From positions 124,001 through 188,000 of the forward strand of contig NZ_JAIOAP010000012.1 of assembly GCF_021190915.1 (NCBI RefSeq): a DNA stretch of 64,000 bases, in the 5' to 3' direction. The notes beneath the pieces were generated by a model, which searched no databases, was not told the DNA's origin, and saw only the letters and a program-made list of their open reading frames with translations. Both the position numbers and the translations under genes were made by a program. Below, one piece after another: positions 26,425 through 35,332 of the stretch (its first letter is position 1; each line of letters begins with the position of its first letter). This stretch comes from Cohnella silvisoli (GTDB lineage Bacteria; Bacillota; Bacilli; Paenibacillales; Paenibacillaceae).

Positions 26425-27222
26425 TCACCTCGATTTCTTACCCAGCCAACTCATCATGCGGCCTGTTGTACCGTTCTCCATACGATGGGAAAACAACAAG
26501 TCCGTACGACAGCCTGTACACCATGATGACATTTCGATGCGGCTCGGCATAATTCCTGCTTTTATCATAAGATGTCGGTTTAAATGTTTCAAGTCGAGTT
26601 GGGCGCGGTCACTTGATGGAGATATTTGTATGATGCTTTTATCATCTAATGGACGAACATGTTGGAGTACGGATTCATCCACCTCATAGCAACTTGCTCC
26701 TATGGACGGCCCAATTGCCGCCATTAGATTTTTCGGCTCCGTACCGAATGCCGCTGTCATTTTCTCTACGGTTTTAACAGCGATTTCGGATACTGTGCCC
26801 TTCCAGCCTGCATGGGCGAGTCCAATGCTTTCCGTGACGGGATCGTAAAAATATAAGGGAACGCAATCGGCGAAATACATCGCCAGCAGCACGCCGGGAA
26901 CGTTAGTGATTAGTGCATCCGTATCGGCAATTGCGCTCAGCCGGTCAAACCGACCGCGTCCTGCGTCATCCGATGTAACTAAGTACACGTTATTGCCATG
27001 TACTTGCTCTGCACAAGTAAATGCTTCAAATGGCCAACCTAACTGTTCGACAACCCGTTTGCGGTTATTTATTACGGTCTCGGGAGCGTCACCAACATGG
27101 AGAGCGGTGTTGAAAGCATGTCTCGTCGTAAATCCGGCGGTTAAATGATCCAATTCGCACCAAGGCTGAAGCATTAACAATGAGGGCGCTTCATTTTCCG
27201 GGAGCAATTGAAAAGGTTCCAT
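26425..27222 (-). CDS. pgeF: peptidoglycan editing factor PgeF (YlmD, laccase-fold)
   Basis: 265 residues of the DUF152/multicopper-oxidase-like family; in E. coli the orthologue removes wrongly incorporated residues from muropeptide precursors. Other members have been reported as purine nucleoside phosphorylases, so the substrate is not certain. The conserved His/Cys/His metal site is visible in EQVHGNNVY, YFADCVPL and GLAHAGWKGT. Position in the ylm cluster is as in B. subtilis ylmD. Confidence 0.92.
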   Translation of the reverse strand: MEPFQLLPENEAPSLLMLQPWCELDHLTAGFTTRHAFNTALHVGDAPETVINNRKRVVEQLGWPFEAFTCAEQVHGNNVYLVTSDDAGRGRFDRLSAIADTDALITNVPGVLLAMYFADCVPLYFYDPVTESIGLAHAGWKGTVSEIAVKTVEKMTAAFGTEPKNLMAAIGPSIGASCYEVDESVLQHVRPLDDKSIIQISPSSDRAQLDLKHLNRHLMIKAGIMPSRIEMSSWCTGCRTDLLFSHRMENGTTGRMMSWLGKKSR

Positions 27223-27290
27223 GAATGTACACCTCCGCCACCCAGTTTACCATAGCTCAGCGCCAATCGGAAGAAAGGCGCCGCAGCGCG

Positions 27291-27569
27291 CTATCTTCCT
27301 ACATGCTCCCCATCTTCTAGCCGATATACCTTCGTCGTATCATCCAACCGAACCAACACCACGTCCGTGCCGATTTTCACGATATTCCTCCACGGTATGA
27401 CTACATCGTTTCCCCCGCCGAACATTCCGAATAGCCTGGTCGCAGTAGGCACCACGATTGAATCGATCCGCCCTTGGCGTAAGTCCAGTTCCAAGTCGCT
27501 TACTTGGCCCAGCTTCTTGCCATCCACGATGTTGATAACGTCCTTTGTCTGAAAATCTGATATTTTCAC
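27291..27569 (-). CDS. ylmC: YlmC/YmxH family sporulation protein (PRC-barrel)
   Basis: 92 residues forming a PRC-barrel domain (ISDFQTKDVINIVDGKKLGQVSDLELDLRQGRIDS...). Uncharacterised, conserved in spore-formers next to sigG. The start is GTG at 27569 with GGGGGCGAG upstream, which reproduces the YlmC N-terminus; the ORF could open nine codons earlier. First gene of the ylm cluster; it lies past the sigG terminator, so it needs its own promoter, and none is obvious. Confidence 0.85.
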   Translation of the reverse strand: MKISDFQTKDVINIVDGKKLGQVSDLELDLRQGRIDSIVVPTATRLFGMFGGGNDVVIPWRNIVKIGTDVVLVRLDDTTKVYRLEDGEHVGR

Positions 27570-27683
27570 AACACTCGCCCCCAGTCGACCGGGCACTCGT
27601 ACCCTATTACTAAATATATGAGCAGCTCTGGAAAAATGTACGGCTTAGCAGTAACAATATATTCGCAGACTGAAAAAGAACAG

Positions 27684-27716
27684 AAAAGAGGATGAAGACT
27701 CGCTTCATCCTCTTGC
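27684..27716 (-). terminator. terminator of the sigE/sigG unit
   Basis: AAGAGGATGAAG pairs with CTTCATCCTCTT around CGAGT and is followed by TTCTGTTCTTTTTC, 13 bp after the sigG stop. Confidence 0.85.
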
Positions 27717-27728
27717 CTTAGTTAACGT

Positions 27729-28511
27729 TTAGGTTTTGACGTGCTTCTGCATTTGCTGAATAGCCGACTTCTCGAGACGGGAAACTTGGGCTTGAGAGAT
27801 ACCGATCTCGTCAGCTACTTCCATCTGGGTTTTACCTTCGAAAAATCTCATTGAAAGTATCATTTTCTCGCGATCGTTCAATTTTCTCATCGCTTCGCGA
27901 AGAGCGATTTCTTCGATCCACTGCACATCTTTGTTCCGCTCGTCGCTGATTTGATCCATGACGAAGATCGGATCGCCGCCATCGTGATAGATGGGTTCGA
28001 ACAAGGACACAGGATCTTGAATCGCATCTAAAGCAAATACGATATCCTCTTTAGGTACATTCAGAACCTGGGAAATTTCCAGTATCGTCGGCTCTCTCGA
28101 ATGTTGGTTGGTCAGTTGGTCTCTTACCTGCAGCGCTTTATAGGCAATATCGCGCAAGCTGCGGGAAACGCGTATCGGGTTATTATCCCGCAAATAACGA
28201 CGGATTTCCCCGATGATCATCGGCACTGCATACGTTGAAAATCGTACATTTTGACTCAAATCAAAATTATCGATCGCTTTCATCAAACCGATGCACCCGA
28301 CCTGGAATAGATCGTCGACAAATTCGCCTCTGTTATTGAAACGTTGGATCACGCTCAATACTAATCGCAAATTGCCGTTTACCAATTTTTCCCGGGCAGC
28401 GAGCTCTCCTCGGGTTTGTAGAGCAAGAAACAGTTCCCTCATTTCGGCATTAGTTAGAACGGGTAGCTTTGAGGTGTCAACTCCACAAATCTCCACTTTA
28501 TTACGGGTCAA
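27729..28511 (-). CDS. sigG: RNA polymerase sigma-G factor (forespore, late)
   Basis: Directs late forespore transcription. 260 residues, as in B. subtilis, with region 2 (FVDDLFQVGCIGLMKAIDNFD...FSTYAVPMIIGEIRRYLRD), region 3 and region 4 (REKMILSMRFFEGKTQMEVADEIGISQAQVSRLEK). The N-terminal RNKVEICGVDTSKLPVL block is sigma-G specific and separates it from sigma-F. The start is TTG with GGAGG upstream. It lies 124 bp behind sigE, with a possible forespore promoter in the gap. Confidence 0.97.
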   Translation of the reverse strand: MTRNKVEICGVDTSKLPVLTNAEMRELFLALQTRGELAAREKLVNGNLRLVLSVIQRFNNRGEFVDDLFQVGCIGLMKAIDNFDLSQNVRFSTYAVPMIIGEIRRYLRDNNPIRVSRSLRDIAYKALQVRDQLTNQHSREPTILEISQVLNVPKEDIVFALDAIQDPVSLFEPIYHDGGDPIFVMDQISDERNKDVQWIEEIALREAMRKLNDREKMILSMRFFEGKTQMEVADEIGISQAQVSRLEKSAIQQMQKHVKT

Positions 28512-28540
28512 GGCAATTCCTCCCGGGGAGCAGCATTAAT

Positions 28541-28574
28541 GTAAAGTATCTCCGGGAAGGGGGTTTTTATTCCA
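28541..28574 (-). promoter_or_regulatory. possible sigma-F/sigma-G-type promoter of sigG
   Basis: TGGAATA (28568-28574), 17 bp, GATACTTTA (28542-28550), resembling the forespore consensus (TGMATA / CATACTA-like), 30 bp upstream of sigG. Confidence 0.4.
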
Positions 28575-28635
28575 CAAAATGAGACTTCTGGCACATACAG
28601 AAAAAGTGTGAAACGATCGAATATTCGCGCAATTC

Positions 28636-29358
28636 CTAAACCATTTTGTTAAATTCCTTGCGCAGCCGCTTAATTATGCGCTTTTCCAGCCTTGAAATAT
28701 ACGATTGGGATATGCCTAGAAGATCGGCAACATCCTTCTGCGTTTTTTCTTCCCCATCCGCAAGTCCAAAGCGTAATTCCATGATCGTCCGCTCTCTCTC
28801 GCTGAGCTTATCGAGCGCTTTATGCAATAGCTTGCGATCGACCTGTTCTTCAATATTGCGGTAGATCGTATCGTTTTCCGTACCCAGCACATCAGAAAGT
28901 AAAAGTTCGTTGCCATCCCAATCGATGTTTAGAGGCTCATCAAAAGAAACCTCTGTCCGAGTTTTGCTATTGCGTCTTAAATACATCAGAATTTCATTCT
29001 CGATGCATCGTGAAGCATACGTTGCCAATTTTATTTTTTTCTCGGGATCGAAAGTATTAACCGCTTTAATGAGCCCAATGGCTCCGATGGAAACAAGGTC
29101 TTCGATATGAATTCCTGTATTCTCGAATTTCCGGGCGATATAAACGACTAACCGTAAGTTACGTTCGATCAGCATAGCCCGAATTGCGGCATCGCCTGTC
29201 GATAACCTTTCCAACAAATATTCTTCCTCTTCCCGGCTAAGCGGTGGAGGTAACGCTTCGCTGCCTCCGATGTAATAGACTTCTTCGCTTTTCCATCCGA
29301 ACCAGAATAACAGGCGATAAAACGATAATTGGGACCTTAATTTCAAGTTCACGAACAT
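28636..29358 (-). CDS. sigE: RNA polymerase sigma-E precursor (mother cell, early)
   Basis: Made as inactive, membrane-bound pro-sigma-E and activated by SpoIIGA cleavage. 240 residues, one longer than B. subtilis SigE. The N-terminal pro-sequence (MFVNLKLRSQLSFYRLLFWFG) is hydrophobic, the rest has sigma regions 2-4. The start is ATG at 29358 because AGGAGG lies 9 nt upstream and this gives the right pro-sequence; the open frame continues 39 codons further into spoIIGA without similarity. It lies 16 bp after spoIIGA. Confidence 0.97.
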   Translation of the reverse strand: MFVNLKLRSQLSFYRLLFWFGWKSEEVYYIGGSEALPPPLSREEEEYLLERLSTGDAAIRAMLIERNLRLVVYIARKFENTGIHIEDLVSIGAIGLIKAVNTFDPEKKIKLATYASRCIENEILMYLRRNSKTRTEVSFDEPLNIDWDGNELLLSDVLGTENDTIYRNIEEQVDRKLLHKALDKLSERERTIMELRFGLADGEEKTQKDVADLLGISQSYISRLEKRIIKRLRKEFNKMV

Positions 29359-29374
29359 TTCTGCTAACCTCCTG

Positions 29375-30337
29375 TCACGCAGGCTGAGATGGAGCCGACG
29401 ACACGGGGTCGGCTTGAGCCATGTCCGGATGGACGATGGCACGATAAGATCCTTCGGAAGACAAAGTACCTGCATCTAAACCAATAAGAACCCGGTTTAT
29501 TTGAAGAGGGGGATGTCCTTCCCGAGACAACATGACAACATCCGGCTTCAAAGCCAGCATGAGACGGGTATTGCCGTTAACCGCACGATAGGGGACGAGA
29601 CGCAGGCGATTTCCCCAAAGATAATCTTCGGTGAAACGTGCATCCATTTCGGAAATGAGCTGGTCCGGAGATTCGCTTTTTAACCGTTCGCACCAGCCTG
29701 GAGGCAATTGTTCCTTCCAAACGCTTGCTTCCATGATCATGACGGGAATTCGGGTCAAAGGCTCATACAAACGATTTCCGGTATCAAGCAGCGCCCTTAC
29801 CGCCCAGCTGCCTTCTTCTACCTTAATCTCGATATCCCAAAAAAGCTGTTCCATGTCTTGCCGTTTTCTGCGAGTTTCTGAGGTACTCCGAAATAACCAT
29901 ACGGATAACAAAAAGGTGGTTATAAACAATCCCAGCTGCATTTGCCACTGTAAAGTGAGTCCACCTTCCGCTGTATACGTCATCCCGCCCCACGGAGAAT
30001 CCGCGGATTGCAGTAGAAACTCGATGCCGATTACCCCTCCGAGCGTCGTAAAATTCACCAGGTAAAATGCGCCGAAGTTTCGAACAAACTGCAACGGGCC
30101 ACCGTAACCGAAGGAGAGCAGCACCATGATGACGGAAATGAGCACCTTCGTTCCAAACGAGTACAAGTACGGGATTTCAGCCCAAAACATCGCCGCCGCA
30201 TAAAATGCTCCCAAAAAAGCGGCAGCAAATAAGCGGCTTCTAGTTGGCCGAAGCCGGCGAACTTTGGCGGTCGCAAGAAGTACGGTTCCGTCTACTGCCA
30301 GATTGGTGAAAAATACTAAATCTACATACACGGTCAT
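29375..30337 (-). CDS. spoIIGA: sporulation sigma-E factor processing peptidase SpoIIGA
   Basis: Membrane-embedded aspartic protease that cleaves pro-sigma-E in the mother cell after septation, triggered by forespore SpoIIR. 320 residues: five hydrophobic helices in the first 155 residues, then a cytoplasmic protease domain with the catalytic Asp in RALLDTGN (about residue 185). Directly upstream of its substrate gene sigE. The final 20 residues are a small-residue-rich tail. Confidence 0.95.
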   Translation of the reverse strand: MTVYVDLVFFTNLAVDGTVLLATAKVRRLRPTRSRLFAAAFLGAFYAAAMFWAEIPYLYSFGTKVLISVIMVLLSFGYGGPLQFVRNFGAFYLVNFTTLGGVIGIEFLLQSADSPWGGMTYTAEGGLTLQWQMQLGLFITTFLLSVWLFRSTSETRRKRQDMEQLFWDIEIKVEEGSWAVRALLDTGNRLYEPLTRIPVMIMEASVWKEQLPPGWCERLKSESPDQLISEMDARFTEDYLWGNRLRLVPYRAVNGNTRLMLALKPDVVMLSREGHPPLQINRVLIGLDAGTLSSEGSYRAIVHPDMAQADPVSSAPSQPA

Positions 30338-30402
30338 AAGGAACCCCCATCCTTGATCGCCCGGAAAACTCCGGAAATAGGCAGGCCGGGATGGATGAAC
30401 CT

Positions 30403-30469
30403 AGTATAATCGCTTTCAATTTCGGTGTCTGTCTAATCTTGCCGACCCTCAAAACCTTTTTTTGTCGAT
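30403..30469 (-). promoter_or_regulatory. putative spoIIG promoter region with Spo0A-like box
   Basis: A TATACT -10 (30403-30408) lies 65 bp before spoIIGA. At the unusual 22-bp spacing of the B. subtilis spoIIG promoter stands only TTAGAC (30431-30436), a poor -35. A Spo0A-box-like TTTGTCGAT (30461-30469, plus strand) lies upstream. The combination fits a Spo0A-activated promoter but is not decisive. Confidence 0.4.
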
Positions 30470-30491
30470 ACAAGTAATACCGAGCGGATAC

Positions 30492-30530
30492 TAAAAAAAA
30501 CTCCGACCCCACATAAGTGGAATCGGAGTT
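30492..30530 (-). terminator. terminator of ftsA-ftsZ
   Basis: AACTCCGATTCCAC-TTAT-GTGGGGTCGGAGTT followed by eight T residues, 24 bp after ftsZ. Confidence 0.92.
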
Positions 30531-30553
30531 CAACAGCGATGTTCAAATCAGAT

Positions 30554-31681
30554 TTAACGATCCCCACGCGGACGATTACGCAAAAATGCCGGAATGTCCA
30601 ACTGGTCGCTCGATAAATTCTGGTTTCCGAACGGGCGAAGGTTGCCTGCCGGACGAACTTCATTATTGGTTACAGGCTCTGTGTGGATTTGAGGAGGGGC
30701 TGCCGGCGCCGAACGACGCGATGGACCTTTATGCTCGAATCCGGTAGCAATAACGGTAACTTTAATTTCATCCTTCAAGTTGTCGTCAATGATGGCGCCG
30801 AAAATCATGTTTACTTCCGGATCGGAAGCAGAAATAACGATCTCTGCCGCTTCATTAACTTCGTATAGGGATAAATTAGAGCCGCCCGTGATGTTCATAA
30901 TGACACCGCGCGCGCCCTCGATGGACGTTTCCAAAAGCGGGCTCATGATCGCTTTACGAGCTGCTTCCATTGCCCGGTTCTCACCGGAAGCCATTCCGAT
31001 TCCCATTAAAGCTGATCCACGCTCCGACATGATCGTCTTTACGTCGGCAAAGTCAAGGTTAATCAATCCCGGTACGGCAATGAGATCGGATATGCCTTGT
31101 ACCGCTTGACGCAATACGTTATCGGCTTCACGGAAAGCTTCGAGCATAGGCGTTTTCTTGTCAACGATCTCAAGAAGCCTGTCATTGGGAATAACGATTA
31201 GCGTGTCTACTTTTTCCTTGAGCGCTTCGATTCCGAGTTCCGCTTGCGCGGAACGTTTGCGTCCTTCGAAAGTAAAAGGACGAGTGACAACCCCAACGGT
31301 AAGAGCGCCGCATTCTTTCGCGAGTTCAGCGATTACGGGGGCCGCTCCGGTACCTGTTCCGCCCCCCATACCGGCTGTAACGAACACCATATCCGCGGAA
31401 CGAAGCGTATTCGTAATGAATTCACGTGATTCCTCGGCCGCTTTTTTACCCACATCCGGGTTGGCACCGGCTCCGAGTCCTCGCGTAAGCTTGTCCCCGA
31501 TTTGCAGCTTTTGCTCCGATTTCGTTAAGTGCAAAGCTTGCGCATCCGTGTTAACGGTAATAAACTCGACGCCTTTGACGCCGTTCTCGATCATTCGGTT
31601 TACAGCGTTACTGCCGCCGCCACCGACTCCGATGACTTTGATTTTCGCGAGCGGTTCCAGTTCAAAATCAAACTCCAACAT
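30554..31681 (-). CDS. ftsZ: cell-division GTPase FtsZ
   Basis: Tubulin-like GTPase that polymerises into the Z-ring. 375 residues: KVIGVGGGGSNAVNRM at the start, the tubulin signature GGGTGTGAAPVIAE (about residue 105), the T7 synergy loop with NLDFADVKT, a variable linker and the conserved C-terminal peptide (LDIPAFLRNR) that binds FtsA, SepF and other partners. Second gene after ftsA, 52 bp apart, closed by a strong terminator. Confidence 0.98.
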   Translation of the reverse strand: MLEFDFELEPLAKIKVIGVGGGGSNAVNRMIENGVKGVEFITVNTDAQALHLTKSEQKLQIGDKLTRGLGAGANPDVGKKAAEESREFITNTLRSADMVFVTAGMGGGTGTGAAPVIAELAKECGALTVGVVTRPFTFEGRKRSAQAELGIEALKEKVDTLIVIPNDRLLEIVDKKTPMLEAFREADNVLRQAVQGISDLIAVPGLINLDFADVKTIMSERGSALMGIGMASGENRAMEAARKAIMSPLLETSIEGARGVIMNITGGSNLSLYEVNEAAEIVISASDPEVNMIFGAIIDDNLKDEIKVTVIATGFEHKGPSRRSAPAAPPQIHTEPVTNNEVRPAGNLRPFGNQNLSSDQLDIPAFLRNRPRGDR

Positions 31682-31733
31682 AATTTGCTAACTCCTCCTT
31701 GCTTCGCTTGAATGGTTCCTCGTAAGCGGCGGC

Positions 31734-32978
31734 TTAAATAAATTCCTTGAACATGTTTTTGAACCATTCAACAATGCCAGGTTTGGGTGCCGTGCTGCTT
31801 CCGGACGATTTGGCTTTAGGGGTGCGTTTGGTTCCGACCGCGCCGCGTGTTCGTACGTATTTGGTCACATATTGAATCATGCCGACTCCACTGCTGAAGG
31901 ACGGGTCTCTTACGCCGATATAATCCGGCACGGCGATTCTTACATTGGATTCCAATTCGATCTGAGCCAATGGAAGAACGCTAGGCAAAGAAACCGATCC
32001 GCCGGTCAGGACGTAACCGTTGATTTTGTCGTGATAACCGAGTCTCTTCACTTCTTGACGAATCATCTGAAAAATCTCTTGCATGCGGGGCTCGATAATA
32101 TTGGCGAGATCCAATTGGGAGAAATCCTTCTCCATATTGCTTCCCACCCTCATCACCTTGAACTTCTGATCCTCCGCAGCGTCTTCCGTACGGGCGCAGC
32201 CGTACTTCAGCTTGATCTTCTCAGCATGCTCCGTTTGGGTTTTGAGGCCGTAACAAATATCGCTTGTCACATAATCTCCGCCGATTGGAAGCGTCGAGAC
32301 AGCAGCGAGGCTTCCTCCTTCGAAGATAGCAAGAGTTGTCGATCCCGCGCCGATATCGGCTAGAACGGTACCCATCTGCTTCTCGTCTTTGGTTAAAGCC
32401 ATCATACCTGATGCCAGCGACATAAGAATAAGGCCGGAAATACGCAGACCTGCTTTCTCTACGCATCTCATGAGGTTATGTACCGCTGCTTTGGTGCCTG
32501 TAATAATGGTGCATTCGACTTCTAGACGAACGCCAATCATGCCGCGCGGATCTTGAATATCCGCCAGCCCGTCAACTAAAAACTGCTTGGGAACAAGTCC
32601 GATAATTTCCCGTTCAGGGGGTAAGGCAACCACTTTGGCCGCTTGTAAAACACGCTCGATATCTTCTTCACCGATTTCCCGATCTTCATTGGAAACGGCT
32701 ACGACTCCGTGATTACTTTGCAAAGCGATATGATTGCCGGAAATCCCGACGTAAACCTCGCTAATTCCGATTCCGACCATGCGTTCGGCATGATCGACGG
32801 CATTACGGATGGACTGCACGGTTTGGTCAATATCTACAATGGCGCCTTTGCGGATCCCATCGGAATCTGCAGATCCAACGCCAATGATGTTAATGGCCCC
32901 GTTGCTGATCTCCCCGATAATCACCCGGATTTTCGAAGTTCCAATATCCAGGCTGACGATGAGGTCGTTGTTGCTCAA
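31734..32978 (-). CDS. ftsA: cell-division protein FtsA
   Basis: Actin-like ATPase that anchors FtsZ to the membrane. 414 residues: phosphate-1 loop SLDIGTSKIRV near the start, the 1C insertion typical of FtsA, phosphate-2 LADIGAGSTTLAIF, adenosine motif GYVLTGGSV, and a C-terminal amphipathic membrane helix (VEWFKNMFKEFI). The start is TTG at 32978, with GGGAGGTG 8 nt upstream. The long upstream gap holds a sigma-H-like promoter. Confidence 0.97.
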   Translation of the reverse strand: MSNNDLIVSLDIGTSKIRVIIGEISNGAINIIGVGSADSDGIRKGAIVDIDQTVQSIRNAVDHAERMVGIGISEVYVGISGNHIALQSNHGVVAVSNEDREIGEEDIERVLQAAKVVALPPEREIIGLVPKQFLVDGLADIQDPRGMIGVRLEVECTIITGTKAAVHNLMRCVEKAGLRISGLILMSLASGMMALTKDEKQMGTVLADIGAGSTTLAIFEGGSLAAVSTLPIGGDYVTSDICYGLKTQTEHAEKIKLKYGCARTEDAAEDQKFKVMRVGSNMEKDFSQLDLANIIEPRMQEIFQMIRQEVKRLGYHDKINGYVLTGGSVSLPSVLPLAQIELESNVRIAVPDYIGVRDPSFSSGVGMIQYVTKYVRTRGAVGTKRTPKAKSSGSSTAPKPGIVEWFKNMFKEFI

Positions 32979-33037
32979 CCGGTGGCACCTCCCGTAGATC
33001 AATGAAAATGGCTGCGAACAAGGGATGCTTCCTCTAC

Positions 33038-33066
33038 TTATTCCACATCCACGAGGTTTTCCCTCT
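33038..33066 (-). promoter_or_regulatory. sigma-H-type promoter of ftsA-ftsZ
   Basis: AGAGGGAAA (33058-33066; one mismatch to RNAGGAWWW), 11-bp spacer, GTGGAATAA (33038-33046; full match to RNNGAATWW), about 60 bp before ftsA. In B. subtilis the ftsAZ P2 promoter is also sigma-H dependent and raises FtsZ at the start of sporulation. Confidence 0.65.
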
Positions 33067-33166
33067 TTTTTCTACAATTTTTTTGGTCGTTCATGAAGGG
33101 CGATGAGCAGAGACTCTATTAGAATACCCATTTCACCCATAAATGAAATTCTAGCATTATTTTTGT

Positions 33167-33952
33167 CTATTGAGTAGAGTCCTTTTCCTTAAGTTTATTA
33201 GCTCCCTGCGATGCATCGGTTACATTTTCCGCGGAATACGGCAAATAAGTGTCCGCTTCCAACATTATTATCTTCCCAGGTTCCCGATTTTGCACGATAT
33301 CGCTAATATAGGAAATTTTATCCTTCAACTTTTCCACAGTTGTCACGACTTCAAAGCGCGAACGGGTAAAGAGCTTGATCCGGTTCGGATAAGAGACGGA
33401 TGGATCAGGGTGAATCTCGGACAAATCCGCAAGAAGGTAACTAGGCAATCCGCTCAGAACACCGCAAAGGGCAATCAAGTTCGGATCTTCCGGCTTCCAT
33501 CCGGATAAAATCGGCTTATCGAGCAAGCTCCCGTCGGGCATGGGCAAGGACAATCCGTTGGACAGTACGGCAAATACTTTGCCGTCTGCCGTAAGCTGAA
33601 CGGCTACTTGGGAATATTCCTTGACTTCAACACTTATTACGCCGGGGAATTTCTTTATAATCTTAACACTTTCAATCGGTTTTAACGAACTAACCTTCTT
33701 TTTCAGCTGACCAATGCTCGGAATAAAAAAAGAATCGCCCGGAGCAACTCCGAGAGCATTCGCAACTTCCTCTTTGCGGAGGTATTCCATGCCGGTTATT
33801 CGAATTTCCGAAATTTTGGATAGAGGGGAACGGAAAAACAACACGATAAGCACGATTATAAAAAGAGCAATCAGAATTCTAAGCAATTTTCTGCCGCGTC
33901 GAGTCCGTGGTACTTCTTCTTCCCGCTTCAAAGCGGGAATGCGATCGGTCAT
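33167..33952 (-). CDS. ftsQ: cell-division protein FtsQ/DivIB
   Basis: Bitopic divisome protein that links FtsL/FtsB-like partners and the septal synthase. 261 residues: cytoplasmic tail rich in Arg/Lys (TRRGRKLL), one transmembrane helix (about 32-52), a POTRA domain (ISEIRITGMEYLRKEEV...), then the FtsQ beta-domain. The start is ATG at 33952 with AAGGGGG upstream; an in-frame ATG at 34051 lies within murA. 188 bp separate it from ftsA. Confidence 0.92.
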   Translation of the reverse strand: MTDRIPALKREEEVPRTRRGRKLLRILIALFIIVLIVLFFRSPLSKISEIRITGMEYLRKEEVANALGVAPGDSFFIPSIGQLKKKVSSLKPIESVKIIKKFPGVISVEVKEYSQVAVQLTADGKVFAVLSNGLSLPMPDGSLLDKPILSGWKPEDPNLIALCGVLSGLPSYLLADLSEIHPDPSVSYPNRIKLFTRSRFEVVTTVEKLKDKISYISDIVQNREPGKIIMLEADTYLPYSAENVTDASQGANKLKEKDSTQ

Positions 33953-34041
33953 TGTCCGTCCCCCTTTCAGTGCTTGTCCAATGTTTACGTATAAGAAACC
34001 CCGCGGCGGAAAAAAATTCTGCGGCGGGGGAAACTTCTCCG

Positions 34042-35316
34042 TTAGCTGCAAACTTTGCTTCTGTGGACTTCACGGGTAATTTTTCCGCCAATTTGGCGGA
34101 ACATCTCCTCGATCCGGTCGTAGCCGCGATCGATATGGTGCACTTGCTCCACGACAGTAAGACCTTGCGCCGCCAAACCCGCGATGACAAGCGCCGCTCC
34201 CGCGCGCAAATCGGTCGCTTCGACCGTAGTGCCGTAAAGCTGCGGCACTCCGCGAATAAAAGCATTATTCAGATCGACGCGAATGTCGGCCCCCATCCGG
34301 CACAGTTCATCCACGTGCTTAAAGCGCCCTTCGAACACCGTTTCCTTCATCAAGCTTACCCCATCCGCTAACGACAGCAGCGTCATGACCTGGGCCTGCA
34401 AATCGGTCGGAAAAGCGGGATAAGGCGACGTTACGATGCGATCAACCGCCAGAGGGCGTTTGTACGCACCGACGTTTATTATATCATTGCCTACCTCGAT
34501 TTGAACACCGGCGCGGCGAAGCACATGAACGAGGGACGTAAGGTGACTCGGCTGCGTATTCTCGAGCGTCACTTCCCCGCGCGTGGCCGCTGCGGCAACC
34601 ATGACGGTGCCGGTTACGATCCGGTCGGGGATGACCTCAAAATCACAACCTCTTAAGGAGTTAACTCCGTCTATCGTTAACATATCCGTACCTGCGCCCT
34701 GTACTTGAGCGCCCATCTCGTTGAGAAATTGCTGCAAATCCTGGATTTCAGGCTCTCTTGCAGCTCCGATGATCGTTGTCCTTCCTTGAGCAAGGACTGC
34801 GGCCATCATAATATTTTCCGTCGCTCCGACGCTAGGAAAATCTAAACTAATTTCGGCTCCTTTGAGTCGACGGGCGGAGCAGACGATCCTGCTGCCCTTC
34901 TCTTCTATATTCGCACCTAGAGCCGCAAGACCGCGCAAATGCAAATCAATCTTTCTTTCGCCGATGGCGCATCCCCCTGGTTGATAGAGCTGAACTTCTC
35001 CGAAACGAGCGAGAAGAGGCCCCATTAAAAAAACCGAAGAACGCATTTTCCGCATCAATGTCTCCGGAATGTGAGAGGATGTTGCGACTGCCGTTTCGAC
35101 CGTCACCACCGTATCCTGATGTCGGGCTTTACACCCGAGATCCCGCAAAATGTCCAGCATCACTTCGATATCAAGCAGCCTTGGAACGTTGCGGATCGTC
35201 ACCTTTCCTTCCGCGAGCAAGCTGGCGGCCAAAATCGGCAAAGCGGCATTTTTGGCTCCGTGGATACGAATGGTGCCCGAAAGCGGATGCCCGCCTTCAA
35301 TCACCAAATTGTCCAA
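34042..35316 (-). CDS. murA: UDP-N-acetylglucosamine 1-carboxyvinyltransferase
   Basis: First committed step of peptidoglycan precursor synthesis; transfers enolpyruvate from PEP to UDP-GlcNAc and is the target of fosfomycin. 424 residues; the active-site Cys is present in QPGGCAIG, so it is the fosfomycin-sensitive form. HGAKNAALPI is the N-terminal signature. The start is TTG at 35316 (GGAGGTG 6 nt upstream); the GTG at 35343 overlaps the murB stop and has no ribosome site. In B. subtilis murAA lies outside the dcw cluster. Confidence 0.96.
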   Translation of the reverse strand: MDNLVIEGGHPLSGTIRIHGAKNAALPILAASLLAEGKVTIRNVPRLLDIEVMLDILRDLGCKARHQDTVVTVETAVATSSHIPETLMRKMRSSVFLMGPLLARFGEVQLYQPGGCAIGERKIDLHLRGLAALGANIEEKGSRIVCSARRLKGAEISLDFPSVGATENIMMAAVLAQGRTTIIGAAREPEIQDLQQFLNEMGAQVQGAGTDMLTIDGVNSLRGCDFEVIPDRIVTGTVMVAAAATRGEVTLENTQPSHLTSLVHVLRRAGVQIEVGNDIINVGAYKRPLAVDRIVTSPYPAFPTDLQAQVMTLLSLADGVSLMKETVFEGRFKHVDELCRMGADIRVDLNNAFIRGVPQLYGTTVEATDLRAGAALVIAGLAAQGLTVVEQVHHIDRGYDRIEEMFRQIGGKITREVHRSKVCS

Positions 35317-35332
35317 GGGTTTCACCTCCGGG

